Source: Coniferiporia sulphurascens (Eukaryota > Basidiomycota > Agaricomycetes > Hymenochaetales > Hymenochaetaceae). Taken from it: DNA of 64,000 nucleotides. Location of the stretch: contig NBBA01000022.1 of assembly GCA_002794785.1 (NCBI GenBank), positions 186,001-250,000 of the forward strand, read 5' to 3'. Both the position numbers and the translations under genes were made by a program. Of the stretch, positions 1 to 11,142 are shown in pieces. Positions within the stretch are counted from its first letter, which is position 1. Each line of letters begins with the position of its first letter. Below the pieces are notes generated by a model. That model had not been told where the DNA came from. It did no database searches and was given only the letters and a program-made list of their open reading frames with translations.

Positions 1-61
1 TGAGTACTGGCTTGCATGACCATGACCGAACGTGCTTTTCAAGGCTGAAAGTCTGCCAGTA

Positions 62-2094
62 ATGCCGATGGACATTGAAGGGTTGGTCTTCCTCTGTTGT
101 TAGCAACCGCTGCTGAGTTCGACGGGTCTAGGTTTCGTAAGGCCGATTACCAGGCCGTAGATCGTATCTGTGACTTGTACTATAACCTCGACAAACGCAA
201 TGTCGTCGCCGAGGTTGAACCTGGTTATCTCAGGAAGATTCTCCCAGGTAGACCAGGGGCGTACTCGCTGCGGCTCATGCTAACAATGTATTTCTCCGCC
301 GAAGACCACGCCCCCGAACATGGGGAGGATTTCCAAGACATTGCAGACGATTATCAGAAGCACATCGTACCGGGTGAGTTAATGGCTTGAATCTCAACCA
401 ACGCGCCTGGCTGAATAATTCCACTGTCCCATCCTTAAGGTCTGACAATCTGGCAGCATCCGTCGTTTTTTGCGTATTTCCCTACGCCGGCCACCTTCGA
501 ATCGATGCTCGGTGACCTGTATGCTAGTAGCACCGCCAACCCCGGGTTCAACGTGCGTACGTTCCCATAAAACACTACTTCAGCAAAAAAACCTGAACGT
601 TTTGTTGCACAGTGGGATTGTAGCCCAGCCTGTACAGAGTTGGAATCAATCGTCATAGATTGGGCGGCAAGACTTTTTGGTCTTGACGGTGCTTTCTATA
701 AAAAGGGAGCCACAGGCGGAGGTGTTATACAGGTTGGGTTCATCTTTCACCTCCCTAACAAAAATTGACGAATTGTATCCACAGACGACTGCATCAGATT
801 CCGTCCTTGTAGCAGTTGTAACTGCCTGCTCGACATATATGCGCGACCACGAAGATGTTGACCTCAGAAAGCTCGTCATCTACACGACAACACAGACGCA
901 CTCGTTAGGAAAGAAAGCAGCCCTAGTTTTGGGACTGCGAGTCAAAGAGATTGAAGTACACATGGAAGATGACCTGTCTTTAAGAGGAAGCGCCCTACAA
1001 GATGCCTTGAGCAAGGACAAGGAGGAAGGACTCCATCCTTTTATATTAAGTGAGTCTTCGCTTTGTAATACTGCAAGTGGAGCCTCCCTGAGTATCCCGT
1101 GTGATAGTCGCAACTGTCGGAACAACGAACTCTGGTGCAGTAGATAATCTCCGAGAAATATTTGAAGTCTGTGAGTCCTGAAGACAGATTCCAATTGAAG
1201 CCACGCTTTCAATAAGCGATACCATATGTAGTGCAGGAGCACCCTTCAATCTGGGTACATGTAGATGCGGCGTGGGCTGGAGCAACCCTTTCATGTCCAG
1301 AATTCAGACAGGCATGTTACTTGGACGAGATCAATCGCTCCGCGCAATCCGTTTGCGTTAATTTTCACAAGGTCGGGAACGAAAATCGGGTCTTCGCAGG
1401 TGCATGGCTGACTTCTCCGGGTTAGTGGGGTCTCGTAAACTTCGACTGTTCCGCTCTTTGGGTGCGGAACCGTGATTCCTTGACTGAATCACTCGACATA
1501 ACGCCGGACTACCTAAGGACAGAGAATGGGGACGAAGGTGAACCTGCTATTCCCTAAGCAGACGTTGATTACTCACGCACTTTTCACGAAGGGACGGTAA
1601 TTGATTACCGCAACTGGCATTTGACCCTTAGCAGACGCTTCCGGTCGCTAAAGCTGTGGTTTGTACTCAGGAGCTATGGGGTAGAAGGTTTCAGAGAGCA
1701 TGTCCGTAAGGTGTGTAAATACACAGGAAGACATACGGAAGATAAGTAAAGTTTTGGTTCACAGGGTATCAGACTCAGCAAGCGCTTCACTTCCCTTGTC
1801 AATTCTTCCGCCGAACTCACGCTCGTGACTACTCCGTCTTTCGCTCTGAGTGTTTTTCGCATGAAGGCGCCCGAGGGAGAAAATTTCAACGCCGTTTCAC
1901 AGGATGACTTGACGCAAAAACTATATGAAAGGCTAAACAGTCGGCATGACATCGCAATAACAAAGACAGTGCTGAACGGCATATTCTGCATCCGATTTGC
2001 CGTCGGTGCAGCGCTAACAGAAGAGAGACATATAGACGGCGCCTTCGAGCACATAGTCGACGAGGCGCGCCGAGTCCTTGCAGATAAAGCATAA
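62..2094 (+). CDS. Aromatic-L-amino-acid decarboxylase, copy 1
   Basis: PLP-dependent group II decarboxylase that would turn an aromatic amino acid (tryptophan, tyrosine or DOPA) into its amine in the cytosol. The spliced product is about 500 residues. It starts MPMDIEG in a 20-nt first exon (62-81), then [19 protein letters not shown] after an intron ending at 131. Family motifs in order: [50 protein letters not shown] (PLP-pyridine Asp) and [17 protein letters not shown]. The PLP lysine codon is 1369-1371, immediately before an intron (1372-1425). The last exon (about 1770-2094) ends RRVLADKA. I see about eight introns and no stop or frameshift in the exons. It is paralogous to the gene at 9007-11142, with the same intron positions. 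Substrate cannot be read from the sequence. The family is clear; exact exon ends are inferred. Confidence 0.88.
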
Positions 2095-2470
2095 CATTAG
2101 GTAGACAGGCTAGTATCCACGAATAATAGATAGTAGTAGCATTGTCCAGGAAGCGGGGACGCCACCCCAAGCAGTTACGACGCGAACAAGAGTTACAAGA
2201 CACAGGATCCTAGTTCTTGGGGAAATAATTCGAGCAGCCGTCCCAGACTCACAGATCGTAATTCCGAGAAAGCCTGGAGCAGACAAGGTTGAAAGAATCA
2301 GGATTACTATCTCAACGCAAGTTAGCCGAGAAAACAAGCACAGCTTTTCACGTGATTCGATCGTGACGCATACCATCACGGACATCGGGTGACCGACGCT
2401 CACTACGTCCCCTTGGATCATTCCTCAGCAACTACTTACAACCGTCCAAAACCCCCGAGCTTCAAGCCGC
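2095..2470. other. Intergenic, no gene seen
   Basis: Spacer between the decarboxylase stop and the CAF1 start. It holds a CACGTG E-box-like hexamer at 2349-2354. Nothing else is recognisable. Confidence 0.5.
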
Positions 2471-3745
2471 ATGGCGGCGCGGATACGAGATGTATGGACG
2501 TCCAACCTCGATGCCGAGATGAGCGCTATCCGCGATGCCATTGAGCGGTACCCTTATGTGGCCATGGTTGGTCTGAGCCTCCCGCAGGTATGGCCGTGCA
2601 CGCTGACGACTTTGACGCGCAGGATACCGAATTTCCCGGTGTAGTCGCCCGGCCAATAGGATCGTTCAGGACCTCGTCGGATTACCACTATCAGACAATG
2701 CGCTGCAACGTTGATCTTCTCAAAATAATACAAATTGGCATTACTCTGTGCAACGAAGATGGAGAACTGCCAGACGACGTATGCACTTGGCAATTCAACT
2801 TCCATTTCAACATGTCAGAAGACATGTATAGTCCAGAATCTATTGAGTTGCTTCATAAGTCCGGAATTGACTTCCAACGGCATCTGGCAGAAGGCATTCA
2901 ACCAAATGACTTTGCGGAGTTGCTCATCACGTCTGGGCTTGTGTTATGCGACGACACCAAATGGATGTCGTTCCATAGGTGGGCCTATTTCTAGCCAGGT
3001 TATTTTGGTTGACTGAAGCCCCGTCAAGCGGTTACGATTTCGGATACCTCGTCAGGCTCTTGTCATGCATAAACTTACCGGCAACAGAGGAGGACTTTTT
3101 CGACTTGTTCTCGTTGTGGTTCCCGACGGTATACGACGTGAAGTTTATGATGCGGGCATGCAAAGGCTTAAAGGGAGGTCTTCAAGAAGTAGCGGATGAT
3201 CTGGGCGTAAGGTCCTTCTTCATTATTTCTTCCACCCTATTCACAATCCACAGGTTATGCGCATTGGACCCTCACATCAGGCGGGGTCTGACTCGCTCCT
3301 CACGGCTGCAACCTTTTTCAAAATGCGCGAGCTCTATTTCAACGACCAAATTGATGACGGCGAATATAATGGCAAACTGTATGGGCTCGGCAAGACTGTG
3401 CTCACGACAAACGGCACGCTCGATACGCAGTCGGCGCTTGGGATCGGAATGGCGCTTGGGTTACGAAGCGGTGCGACGATCGCAGAGCGCGAGCGCACGC
3501 CGCTTTTACGTGAACAGACTGTGGCTCAGGGACAGCAGCAGGGTGCAAACCAGCAGCAAGGGATGGGAATGGGTGGCGGGCCGGGCATGATGGGTGCAGG
3601 AGGCCCGACACCGCTTTCAACGCCCGGTGGTCCAGGCATGGGCGGAGCGTTCCCCAATTCGCTTGGTACGCCGTACGGTACAATGCCCGTGAATGTTAAC
3701 GGTGCATATCACCTGCGGCAGATTGGCGTGGGTGGAGACCGGTGA
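2471..3745 (+). CDS. CAF1: CCR4-NOT deadenylase subunit CAF1/POP2
   Basis: DEDD-family 3'-5' exoribonuclease that shortens mRNA poly(A) tails as part of the CCR4-NOT complex. Four exons (2471-2566, 2623-2978, 3029-3206, 3254-3745) give 373 residues. The N-terminus MAARIRDVWTSNLDAEM is typical of the family. Catalytic residues are visible: D and E in MDTEFPG (joined across intron 1), D in HSGYDFGYL (joined across intron 2), and D in HQAGSDSLLT. The core ends at GLGKTV. A C-terminal tail of about 110 residues is rich in Gln, Gly, Met and Pro and is low-complexity, as is common in fungal homologues. It sits between the two decarboxylase copies on the same strand with its own spacer, so there is no operon logic. 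Confidence 0.95.
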
Positions 3746-4138
3746 CCTATGATTGAAAACTTCTCTGTGTAAGTGTGTTGCTGCTCGCTTTGGGATGTCG
3801 ACTTGCTCTTGTTAAACAACCGTATCGAGTGCCTTACACTCCTGTCGCTTTGTATCGTGTTGATTACTTAATATTTAATCCTTTTTCCCCTCTGCCATCG
3901 AAGTCGAAATTTGGTCATTCACAATAACATTAAATGATAAGAAGTCCGTGTGTAAGGGTACTACGAATACATGGTTTTCGCTTTGGCAACCCAAAAATCC
4001 ATCGTGAGATGTGGTCGTAAACATTCCGTCCGTAAAGGCAATGAGAAGAAGGTCCATGCCGGAACATATCCACCGTTCATGTGTGTGCGCGGATGAAGTC
4101 ATTAAATACGGAAAGGAGCAAGAATCAAAAGGTGGCGC

Positions 4139-5136
4139 TTAGATGAAAAGCCAAAAGGCCAGGAAAGGCACGGCAAACTGCATGAGGCAAGAAGACGATA
4201 CCTCCGCACGTAAGAAACCGGCACTGGTGGTAGAAGTCTGACTCTGAGACGCTGCTGCGGAAGATGAGCCGGAGGATGAAGGTAGGACCGAGGCCGAAGA
4301 CGCGGACGATGTAGCACTGGCTATGAGAACGGCCGAGGTCGAACTAGCCGCCGTTGAACTACCAGGTTCCGAACCGGACGAGATGGCAGTTGGATCGGAC
4401 GGAGCACTTCCGGCGGGAGACGTCGCGGAAGCTGACGATACCACAGAAGTTATGCTAGCTTGCGTCGTCTCCGTGCTCGCAACGTCGGACGTGCTCGACC
4501 CTATTGTCGTGACGGTAGTAGACCCCGGTCCCGCTTGAGACGTACTGGAGCTCGTCTGGTTCTTGATAGTGAACTCGCCAGAGATGTTACCGGAGTCCCC
4601 AAGAACTGGTCATACAGCCGGTCAGGGTTCGCCTAAAATGGGGGAAGAATTAAAGATACACACGAGCTACGATGTAATCCGTTCGGGATTCGACGTCTGG
4701 TACCACAATGTTGACGGAGCCACTCCTAATGTCGAACCCAGTTGCCAAAGGGCTGCCTAAATGACGGTTAGGAGTCTAAGAAGCTAAAACAAGTCAACAA
4801 AATGGAGCATACCAGTCATCAGGTGCTCGCCGCTAGTCGTGTCGTTGATGAACCCCAGCAGCACAGTACCGTTCGTATTTGTGATCTGAGAGGGCAAGTT
4901 TGAAGTATCCCTATACCAGGGTTAGTGGCTATGAATCCATCAAGGAGCTGAAGTGCCAACCAAACAACTGTCTGCGTCTCGCCCACGACCCATACTGTCG
5001 TTGAATTAGGGGCAGTCACCGGCGGGTCCGCAACATCCCGTCGAACGTTTTCTGTCGTCAGCGGAACTGCACTAGCGAGGCGCAAGAGACAGCCGCAGGA
5101 AATGACGAAGAGCGTCGTAAGCTGGGACGTGAACAT
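4139..5136 (-). CDS. Kre9/Knh1-like Ser/Thr-rich GPI-anchored cell-surface protein
   Basis: Predicted secreted, wall- or membrane-attached protein. The start at 5136 gives a signal peptide (MFTSQLTTLFVISCGCLLRL, ending ASA). A short Ig-like Kre9/Knh1 N-terminal domain follows, seen as PPVTAPNSTTVWVVGETQTV, then VWDTSNLP, GTVLLGFIND, PLATGFDIRSGSVNIVVP, DYIV and LLGDSGNISGEFTI after splicing. From about 4550 down to 4190 the protein is almost only Ser, Thr, Ala and Gly, a likely O-glycosylated stalk. It ends in a short hydrophobic tail (LMQFAVPFLAFWLFI), which fits a GPI-attachment signal. Such proteins are abundant in Agaricomycetes; the biochemical role is unknown. Three short introns are inferred from GT-AG ends and frame. 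Confidence 0.85.
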
Positions 5137-5206
5137 CGTGGTCTGTCGTCGACGGATGAACGAGGAACGTCGATAGAACGATAGCCGTCTGTCCTCGAGT
5201 GCTCTA

Positions 5207-5213
5207 TTATATA
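5207..5213 (-). promoter_or_regulatory. TATA box of the Kre9-like gene
   Basis: TATATAA on the minus strand, about 71-77 nt upstream of the ATG at 5136. The spacing fits a fungal core promoter with a short 5' leader. Confidence 0.55.
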
Positions 5214-5354
5214 CGGACCAGCTTCTCGAGCCGGCACTTTCCCACGGACATTACGCGGCGTGCTTACGCTACACTGGCTATCCGCGGCTCCAATCCTCGC
5301 GCCTGGCGGCTGCTGGCTGCCGCACTAGGTACTACTTACTACCTTCACAGCACT

Positions 5355-8300
5355 ATGGCAGAAGCAAAGTCGTTTGGTGAAGCGCTTCCGGTATGATACG
5401 AGCTGACGGTGTTTGATGGCTCTCTCATGAATTCATACTAGGACCAAGTGGACCGGATTGCAGCGTTAACAGACGCGCAGCTTGGACTACTCGGTGATGT
5501 GAGCAATTGGTGTCTAGGGCTAGACCTGCTGCTGCTGCTAACCGATCGGCGTGTTACAGGTGAGGGAAATCTATAAGGACATCTCGGCGCTCGAGAAGGA
5601 ATATGCGGGAAAGTTATCTGCCCTGTCCAAAAAGGCCGCGGACAAAAAGAATAAGCGTATCGCGTCCCTCGTCATTGGTGATGATCCGTCAACAGCATGG
5701 GGCGAGGATACGATACAGAGAAGGTACGACTACTGAATTTCATTCCTAAGGCTGAATCGATTCTCTGACATGTTCGTGTTCGTAGCACGTTCGAGAACGC
5801 ATACAGTCAACTCATTGTCTCGCTCGATGATTCGGCCCAAGACCACTCCTTACTTTCCGACATGCTAATCACTCAGGTAGCAGACGCGACGAAGTCATTG
5901 GAGAAGAAGCACGAGGAAATGAAGAACAAAGTAATGCTTTCACACCCTGCCTACGTGCACTTCTAAGCCTATATATCTTGCAGCAATTCCAATTCTACCA
6001 GAAATTGCTCTCCGACAGGGACAAAGTATACGCCGATAGGCTAAAGGTGCGCTATAGTCTACGCCAATGATCATCCTGCTGAAACTACACCGTTCGTAGA
6101 TGAAACAAAAGGTACTTGGCGTGCGATTCCGCCAAACACTCGCTGAAACTTCGGATAGTACGATGAACAGTGCCTCGAGATCGAGTCCTACCGTCGGAAG
6201 CAGGTGAGTATCCTCTTCACGGCACGAGCACCTAATTGAATACGTGAATTAAGTGTGAGCGCACTAGGATCGCTCACATGATGACAAGCATGCGAGCCGG
6301 GCGGCGAAGCAACTTGAAATCCAGGTCGTAGATATGCAAAATAGCAAAAAGTACGCTAGGGGTTATAGCTAAGAATGATGTCACTAATATTCGGCGCAGT
6401 ACCTACATAACCTCTACAGCCATCGCCAACAGAGTGAAGGGTAGGTTCTATATGGAAGATCTTCCACTAGTTGAAGATGTGCGTTCGGCCCTATCAGTCC
6501 CTGGTATTTACTGACTGATTTTAAAGGACTTTCGTGAGATACAGGTTGCAGCTGCACATCTCACATATCCTGACTAGTCTTGCAGAACGTCTTCAGACCA
6601 ACCTCATTACGGGACTCGTGTCCATCCTTTTGCACGCCCAGTCACTGAAGACCACGCATCTTACAACGCTCCAGAATCGGGTTAACAGTATCCAAAAATC
6701 ATTGATGCAAGTTAATCCTGCTCTCGACCAAGACCTTTACATTACGTACAACACACGCGCGTTTAATGTTCCGAATGACTGGGCCTGGGAGCCGTGCGCA
6801 GGATATTATGATACAGGCGAGATGGTGATTGAACCTGCACCGAAGGTCCTCCTTCAAAACAAACTCACACGCTGTCGGGGGAAGCTACAAGAGGTGACAC
6901 AGTTGGTTGATGGGAAAAGTAAGTGGAGCGACTCTTCCCGGATGTTGAATGTTTATCGAAGCTTATGAATGTGATTTGATAGAGAGAGATGTGGACAAAT
7001 TGAAAAATATTATCTCCACTTATACGAATGATCGTAAGTTGGGATCCGTGGATGATGTTATGAATGTTAGTCACCACTTCGCCCGCTCTCATACTTGATG
7101 TTTATGTGTTTATTCCCGAACAAAAGGATTATCTCGGTGCACAGCACCAGCTGACCCCATTAGAGTTCTCCGCGACCATGTTGAGCGTCGAGATCGATAC
7201 GTTAAGCGACGCCTTAGGAGGTCCGTCATTGCTTCCATTACTAGTTGCCCCTTCTAATCGATGAATGTGAACTAGGTGATGAGGGTTCGCAGAGCCCCCA
7301 CAATTTCAAATCTACATCATTCTCTATACCAACGACTTGCGGGTACTGTAAGGTGTGTCTAAACCATTTTCACATACAACCTCGTCTGAAGGAAACAAGG
7401 CGTCCATCTGGGGTTTAAGCAAGCAGGGTAAAACCTGTAAAACCTGTGGTTTATGTGTACATGCGAAGTGTGAATTGAAGGTCTATCCCATTTCTTTTTA
7501 CTTTTTGTTTCGCATTCTGAATGTATCCTCTTACCTACGAAGGTCCCAGCTAATTGCGGCGGCGGCGGCTCGCGCTCTCCAAGAACCCCGAACCCTAGTT
7601 CTGGTACGGCTTTATCCAGAGGGGATTCACGAGGTGAGACACCGATCTCTTCATAGAAACCGACATTAATCGATTTTTATAATATACTTCATCATCCGGA
7701 TATTAAGCGTCAACAATGACATCTAACTCGTTGACACCATCGACCGTATCATCGTTCGCCCGTCCCCACTCTGTGGTTGAAGAGACTTATCCTTCTGCGC
7801 GCGCATTGTACGACTTTACGCCGACGTCTCCGTTTGAGTTAGCAATCACAGGTTGGGAAAGCAGTAACAAGTGACCGATGATAAAAAGACATTTACATCG
7901 CTTTCTCCCTATTCAGAGGGGTCAATAATTCAGGTTATAGAGGACGATGACGGGTCTGGATGGACCAAGGTAGCGGATGGGAAGGGCGGGAAAGGCCTAG
8001 TTCCTGCATCCTATGTCGAATTAATCGACGAAGAGGAGCAATCGCCTCCCAGTATACCCGTCCGCACAAAACCACAGACCTTTGGATCTGGTAAATATGG
8101 TGAGGAGTTAAATCTCTCATCCGTTTTCTCCATCGTTCTGAACTGAATTCGTCTAGTTCGAAGTCTATACACTTACCAGGGTCGCGGTCCTGACGAACTA
8201 AGTCTTGAGGAAGGGGCACTGTATGAGCTCTCCTCTGGTCCGGCTGGCGGTGAAAATTATGCCGATGGCTGGTGGGAAGGTGAGTTAGGCACCCTCGTGA

Positions 8301-8476
8301 AGCCTCACAACATGCTTTGCTGTTTGCGCCTCCTGCTTCCGAACCTGACTTTGCATGTTTCTCACAGGACATGATAAGGCAGGCAGGAAGGGGATTTTCC
8401 CAAGCAATTATGTGAGTTGCCTTTCGGCCAAGCAGACATCGGCGCGCTCATCGCTATGTAGGTTGAGATGGCCTAG
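5355..8476 (+). CDS. BZZ1: F-BAR/C1/SH3 actin-regulatory protein BZZ1
   Basis: Membrane-curving adaptor that recruits WASP/Las17 to endocytic sites and promotes actin assembly. Start MAEAKSFGEALPDQVDRIAA after splicing. The F-BAR region runs to about 6960 through many small exons (VREIYKDISALEKEYAGKL, STFENAYSQLIVSLDDSAQD, LLHAQSLKTTHL, NVPNDWAWEPCAGYYDTGEM). A C1 zinc finger follows at 7300-7480, starting HNFKSTSFSIPTTCGYCK and going on to CKTCGLCVHAKCELKV. A Ser/Thr linker leads to SH3-1 (ARALYDFTPTSPFELAIT, then EGSIIQVIEDDD) and SH3-2 (VRSLYTYQGRGPDELSLEEG, then DGWWEG and KGIFPSNY). The last intron sits in the final SH3 motif: NY is followed by an intron and VEMA-stop at 8476. This domain order is diagnostic for Bzz1. 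Some internal exon borders are uncertain. Confidence 0.93.
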
Positions 8477-8932
8477 TAGATGTATCTACAGCTAACAATT
8501 CATGCGACTTCAACTCACCACACGAATGGTCGGAGAACTCAATGCTGAAATAATGTTTGACTTATCGCGGAGACATGGGTCCGTGAGTGCCCTCTAAGCC
8601 ACGAGCCATTAGTAACAGGAGGGGAAGAGTGGCCTGAACTTGCTCTGTAAGACGGAATTTCCGGCATCTTTTACGGTCTGGCAAGGCTCTTTCGCTCAGG
8701 GTATTCCTCTTCCTGTTACGTTTTCGTCGCATTAATTTCTCGGACTTTTACAAAGGTCCCTTTTCGATCGGAGCCACATTTCCTTGAATATTTCCATAAG
8801 TGCTTATTAAGCCCTGAGAAAACCTCCGGAAATCACCGATTTTGCCGAACAAGCCCGAGTGTGTATGTAATCAACAGTAAGCATGAGGGCCAGAGGCCGA
8901 TCTCTTTTACACATGGGCAGGTGATGGGGACC
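8477..8932. other. Intergenic, no gene seen
   Basis: Spacer between BZZ1 and decarboxylase copy 2. No coding segment was recognised on either strand. It leads into the TATA box at 8933. Confidence 0.5.
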
Positions 8933-8939
8933 TATAAAA
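8933..8939 (+). promoter_or_regulatory. TATA box of decarboxylase copy 2
   Basis: TATAAAA lies 74 nt upstream of the ATG at 9007, a normal core-promoter position. The matching region of copy 1 is cut by the window edge, so promoter conservation cannot be compared. Confidence 0.65.
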
Positions 8940-9006
8940 AGGACCAGGCTAAGGGGGAAAGCACTGACTTAGACCTGTGAAGAACTTAGTGATAGTACGT
9001 CCCAGG

Positions 9007-11142
9007 ATGCCAATGGATATCGAGGAGTGAGATACCTCCCAGTTTGCTCGTTCCTGTCGATCGGTTCGGGTACTGACAAACCGCAAAGATTTCGCAGGGC
9101 CGGCTACCAGGCCGTAGATCGCATATGCGATTTATACTATAATCTCGAAAAACGCAACGTTGCTTCTGAGGTCGAGCCGGGCTATCTGAGAGAAGCTCTT
9201 CCAGGTAATCAGCAAAACTTTCGCTCCGATGGAAGCTAGGAGATTTGATAACGGCCCCCGTAGATGAAGCACCGGAACTTGGAGAAGATTTCCAGGTCAT
9301 CGCGGACGATTATCAGAAGCTTATTGTCCCAGGTATGTGTTTAGATTGTTATTGAATGGCAGGCTCCGAGGGCGCTGATTTCACACCTCCAATTTATAGG
9401 TCTGACAATCTGGCAGCACCCTTCCTTTTTTGCTTACTTCCCCACGGCGGCCACATTTGAGGGCATGCTGGGGGATTTATATTCAAGCAGTGTTGCCAAT
9501 CCTGGATTCAACGTGAGTCTTGTTTAGGAAAAGAATGCTAAAGGACCCCCAAGGGAATACTCAATACGGACTTTACTATCATATTTATTTATTTATTTAT
9601 GAACCTCTGAAGTGGGAGTGCAGTCCGGCCTGCACAGAATTAGAGGCTGTTGTCATGGACTGGGCGGCCAAACTTCTCGGACTCGACAAGGCATTTTATA
9701 ATGAAAACACGAGGGGGGGAGGTGTCATACAAGTAAGTTTATCACATTCCTCTTTTGCAGCAGATATTTAGATCTCCTCCCCAATTCTGTCGCAGACGAC
9801 TGCGTCAGATTCTGCCCTCGTGACGGTAGTAGCGGCTCGGTCGCTATATACCCGCACCCACCCGGGTGTCGACCTCAGCAAACTGATTATCTATACGACC
9901 ACCCAAACACACTCACTTGGCAAGAAGGCCGCGCTTATCTTGGGGCTGCAAACTAGGGCCTTTGAGGTATGTATGGAAGATGGGCTGTCCCTCAGGGGAA
10001 ATGTCCTGAGTAATGCACTGGAAGAGGACAAGAAGGCTGGACTTCACCCTTTTATCTTGAGTCTGTGATTTCTTGAAGAAAAAAACCCCCTTTTTTGCCT
10101 GACACACTATGCCCAGTCGCAACTGTCGGTACAACCTCTTCCGGTGCAATCGACAACCTTCCTGAAATATCCGAAGTCGGTAAGTTCATGCTGCGGATTC
10201 TCCGTTTGGGTAGATCGTTCTCAAGCACAAGGCGTCATTTTCAGCTCGGAAGCACCCGTCATTATGGTTACACGTTGATGCAGCATGGGCAGGAGTAGCC
10301 CTTGCGTGTCAAGAATACAGGAAGACATGCTATCTTGACGAGATCAATCGTTTCGCACATTCGTTTTGCACTAACTTCCACAAGGTCATACATCCAGGTT
10401 GAAACCGGAAAAACCGCTGACATTTTACTTTTAGTGGGGACTAGTGAATTTTGATTGTTCCGCCCTCTGGGTAAGGGATCGCAAGTGTCTCACTGATGCG
10501 CTGGACATCACACCAGAATTCTTGAAGACAAAGCATGGTGAAGAAGGTGAGAACCACACCGGGCGGAATCTCAAGAAACCCCGATTGGCGACTAACATCG
10601 CAACTCTCCACATTCTCATTCATTAGGAACGGTGATAGATTATCGCAATTGGCACCTGAGCCTTGGGCGGCGGTTCCGGTCCTTAAAGCTCTGGTTTGTT
10701 TTGCGAAGCTATGGAGCAGAAGGTTTCCGGCAGCATATCCGGAGGGTACGCATCATTTCCTCAAAGTGATTCAGAAGAAACACGCATCTGAAAGTACATA
10801 TTGCAGGGTATCAAACTCAATGACCACTTCGCCGCGCTTGTCAGGTCCTCTGACGAATTATTCCTCGTGACCGACCCTTCTTTCGCCCTAAGCGTGTTCT
10901 CAGTGCGAGCCCCCAAGACGGCGGTGGACAAAGCCGCCGCCCAGAATGACCTAACGTACAAACTTTACAACAAATTGTCTGAGCGGAAGGACATCACGAT
11001 TACGAAGACGGCGTTGAACGGTATGCTCTGCATCCGATTCGCGGTAGGTGCTACGCGGACGGAAGAGAGGCATATAGACACCGCGTTCGAGCTCATACTG
11101 GATGAGACCCGTCGAGTCGTCTCCAGGTCCTCATCGAATTGA
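9007..11142 (+). CDS. Aromatic-L-amino-acid decarboxylase, copy 2
   Basis: Full paralogue of the gene at 62-2094 with the same exon plan. The first exon is 20 nt (9007-9026, MPMDIEE), then [19 protein letters not shown] from 9089. Motifs: [75 protein letters not shown], and [17 protein letters not shown] with PLP lysine codon 10382-10384 just before an intron. The C-terminus ends [10 protein letters not shown]. All exons stay open. One donor, after PFIL near 10060, is the weak form GTCTGT where copy 1 has GTGAGT. An intron near 9590 carries a short TTTA repeat. The two copies likely share chemistry; divergence is strongest near both termini and in the stretch [12 protein letters not shown] versus [12 protein letters not shown]. 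Confidence 0.9.

Noticed and set aside
9580..9601. TTTA microsatellite
   Set aside because: About four units inside an intron of decarboxylase copy 2; too short to matter.
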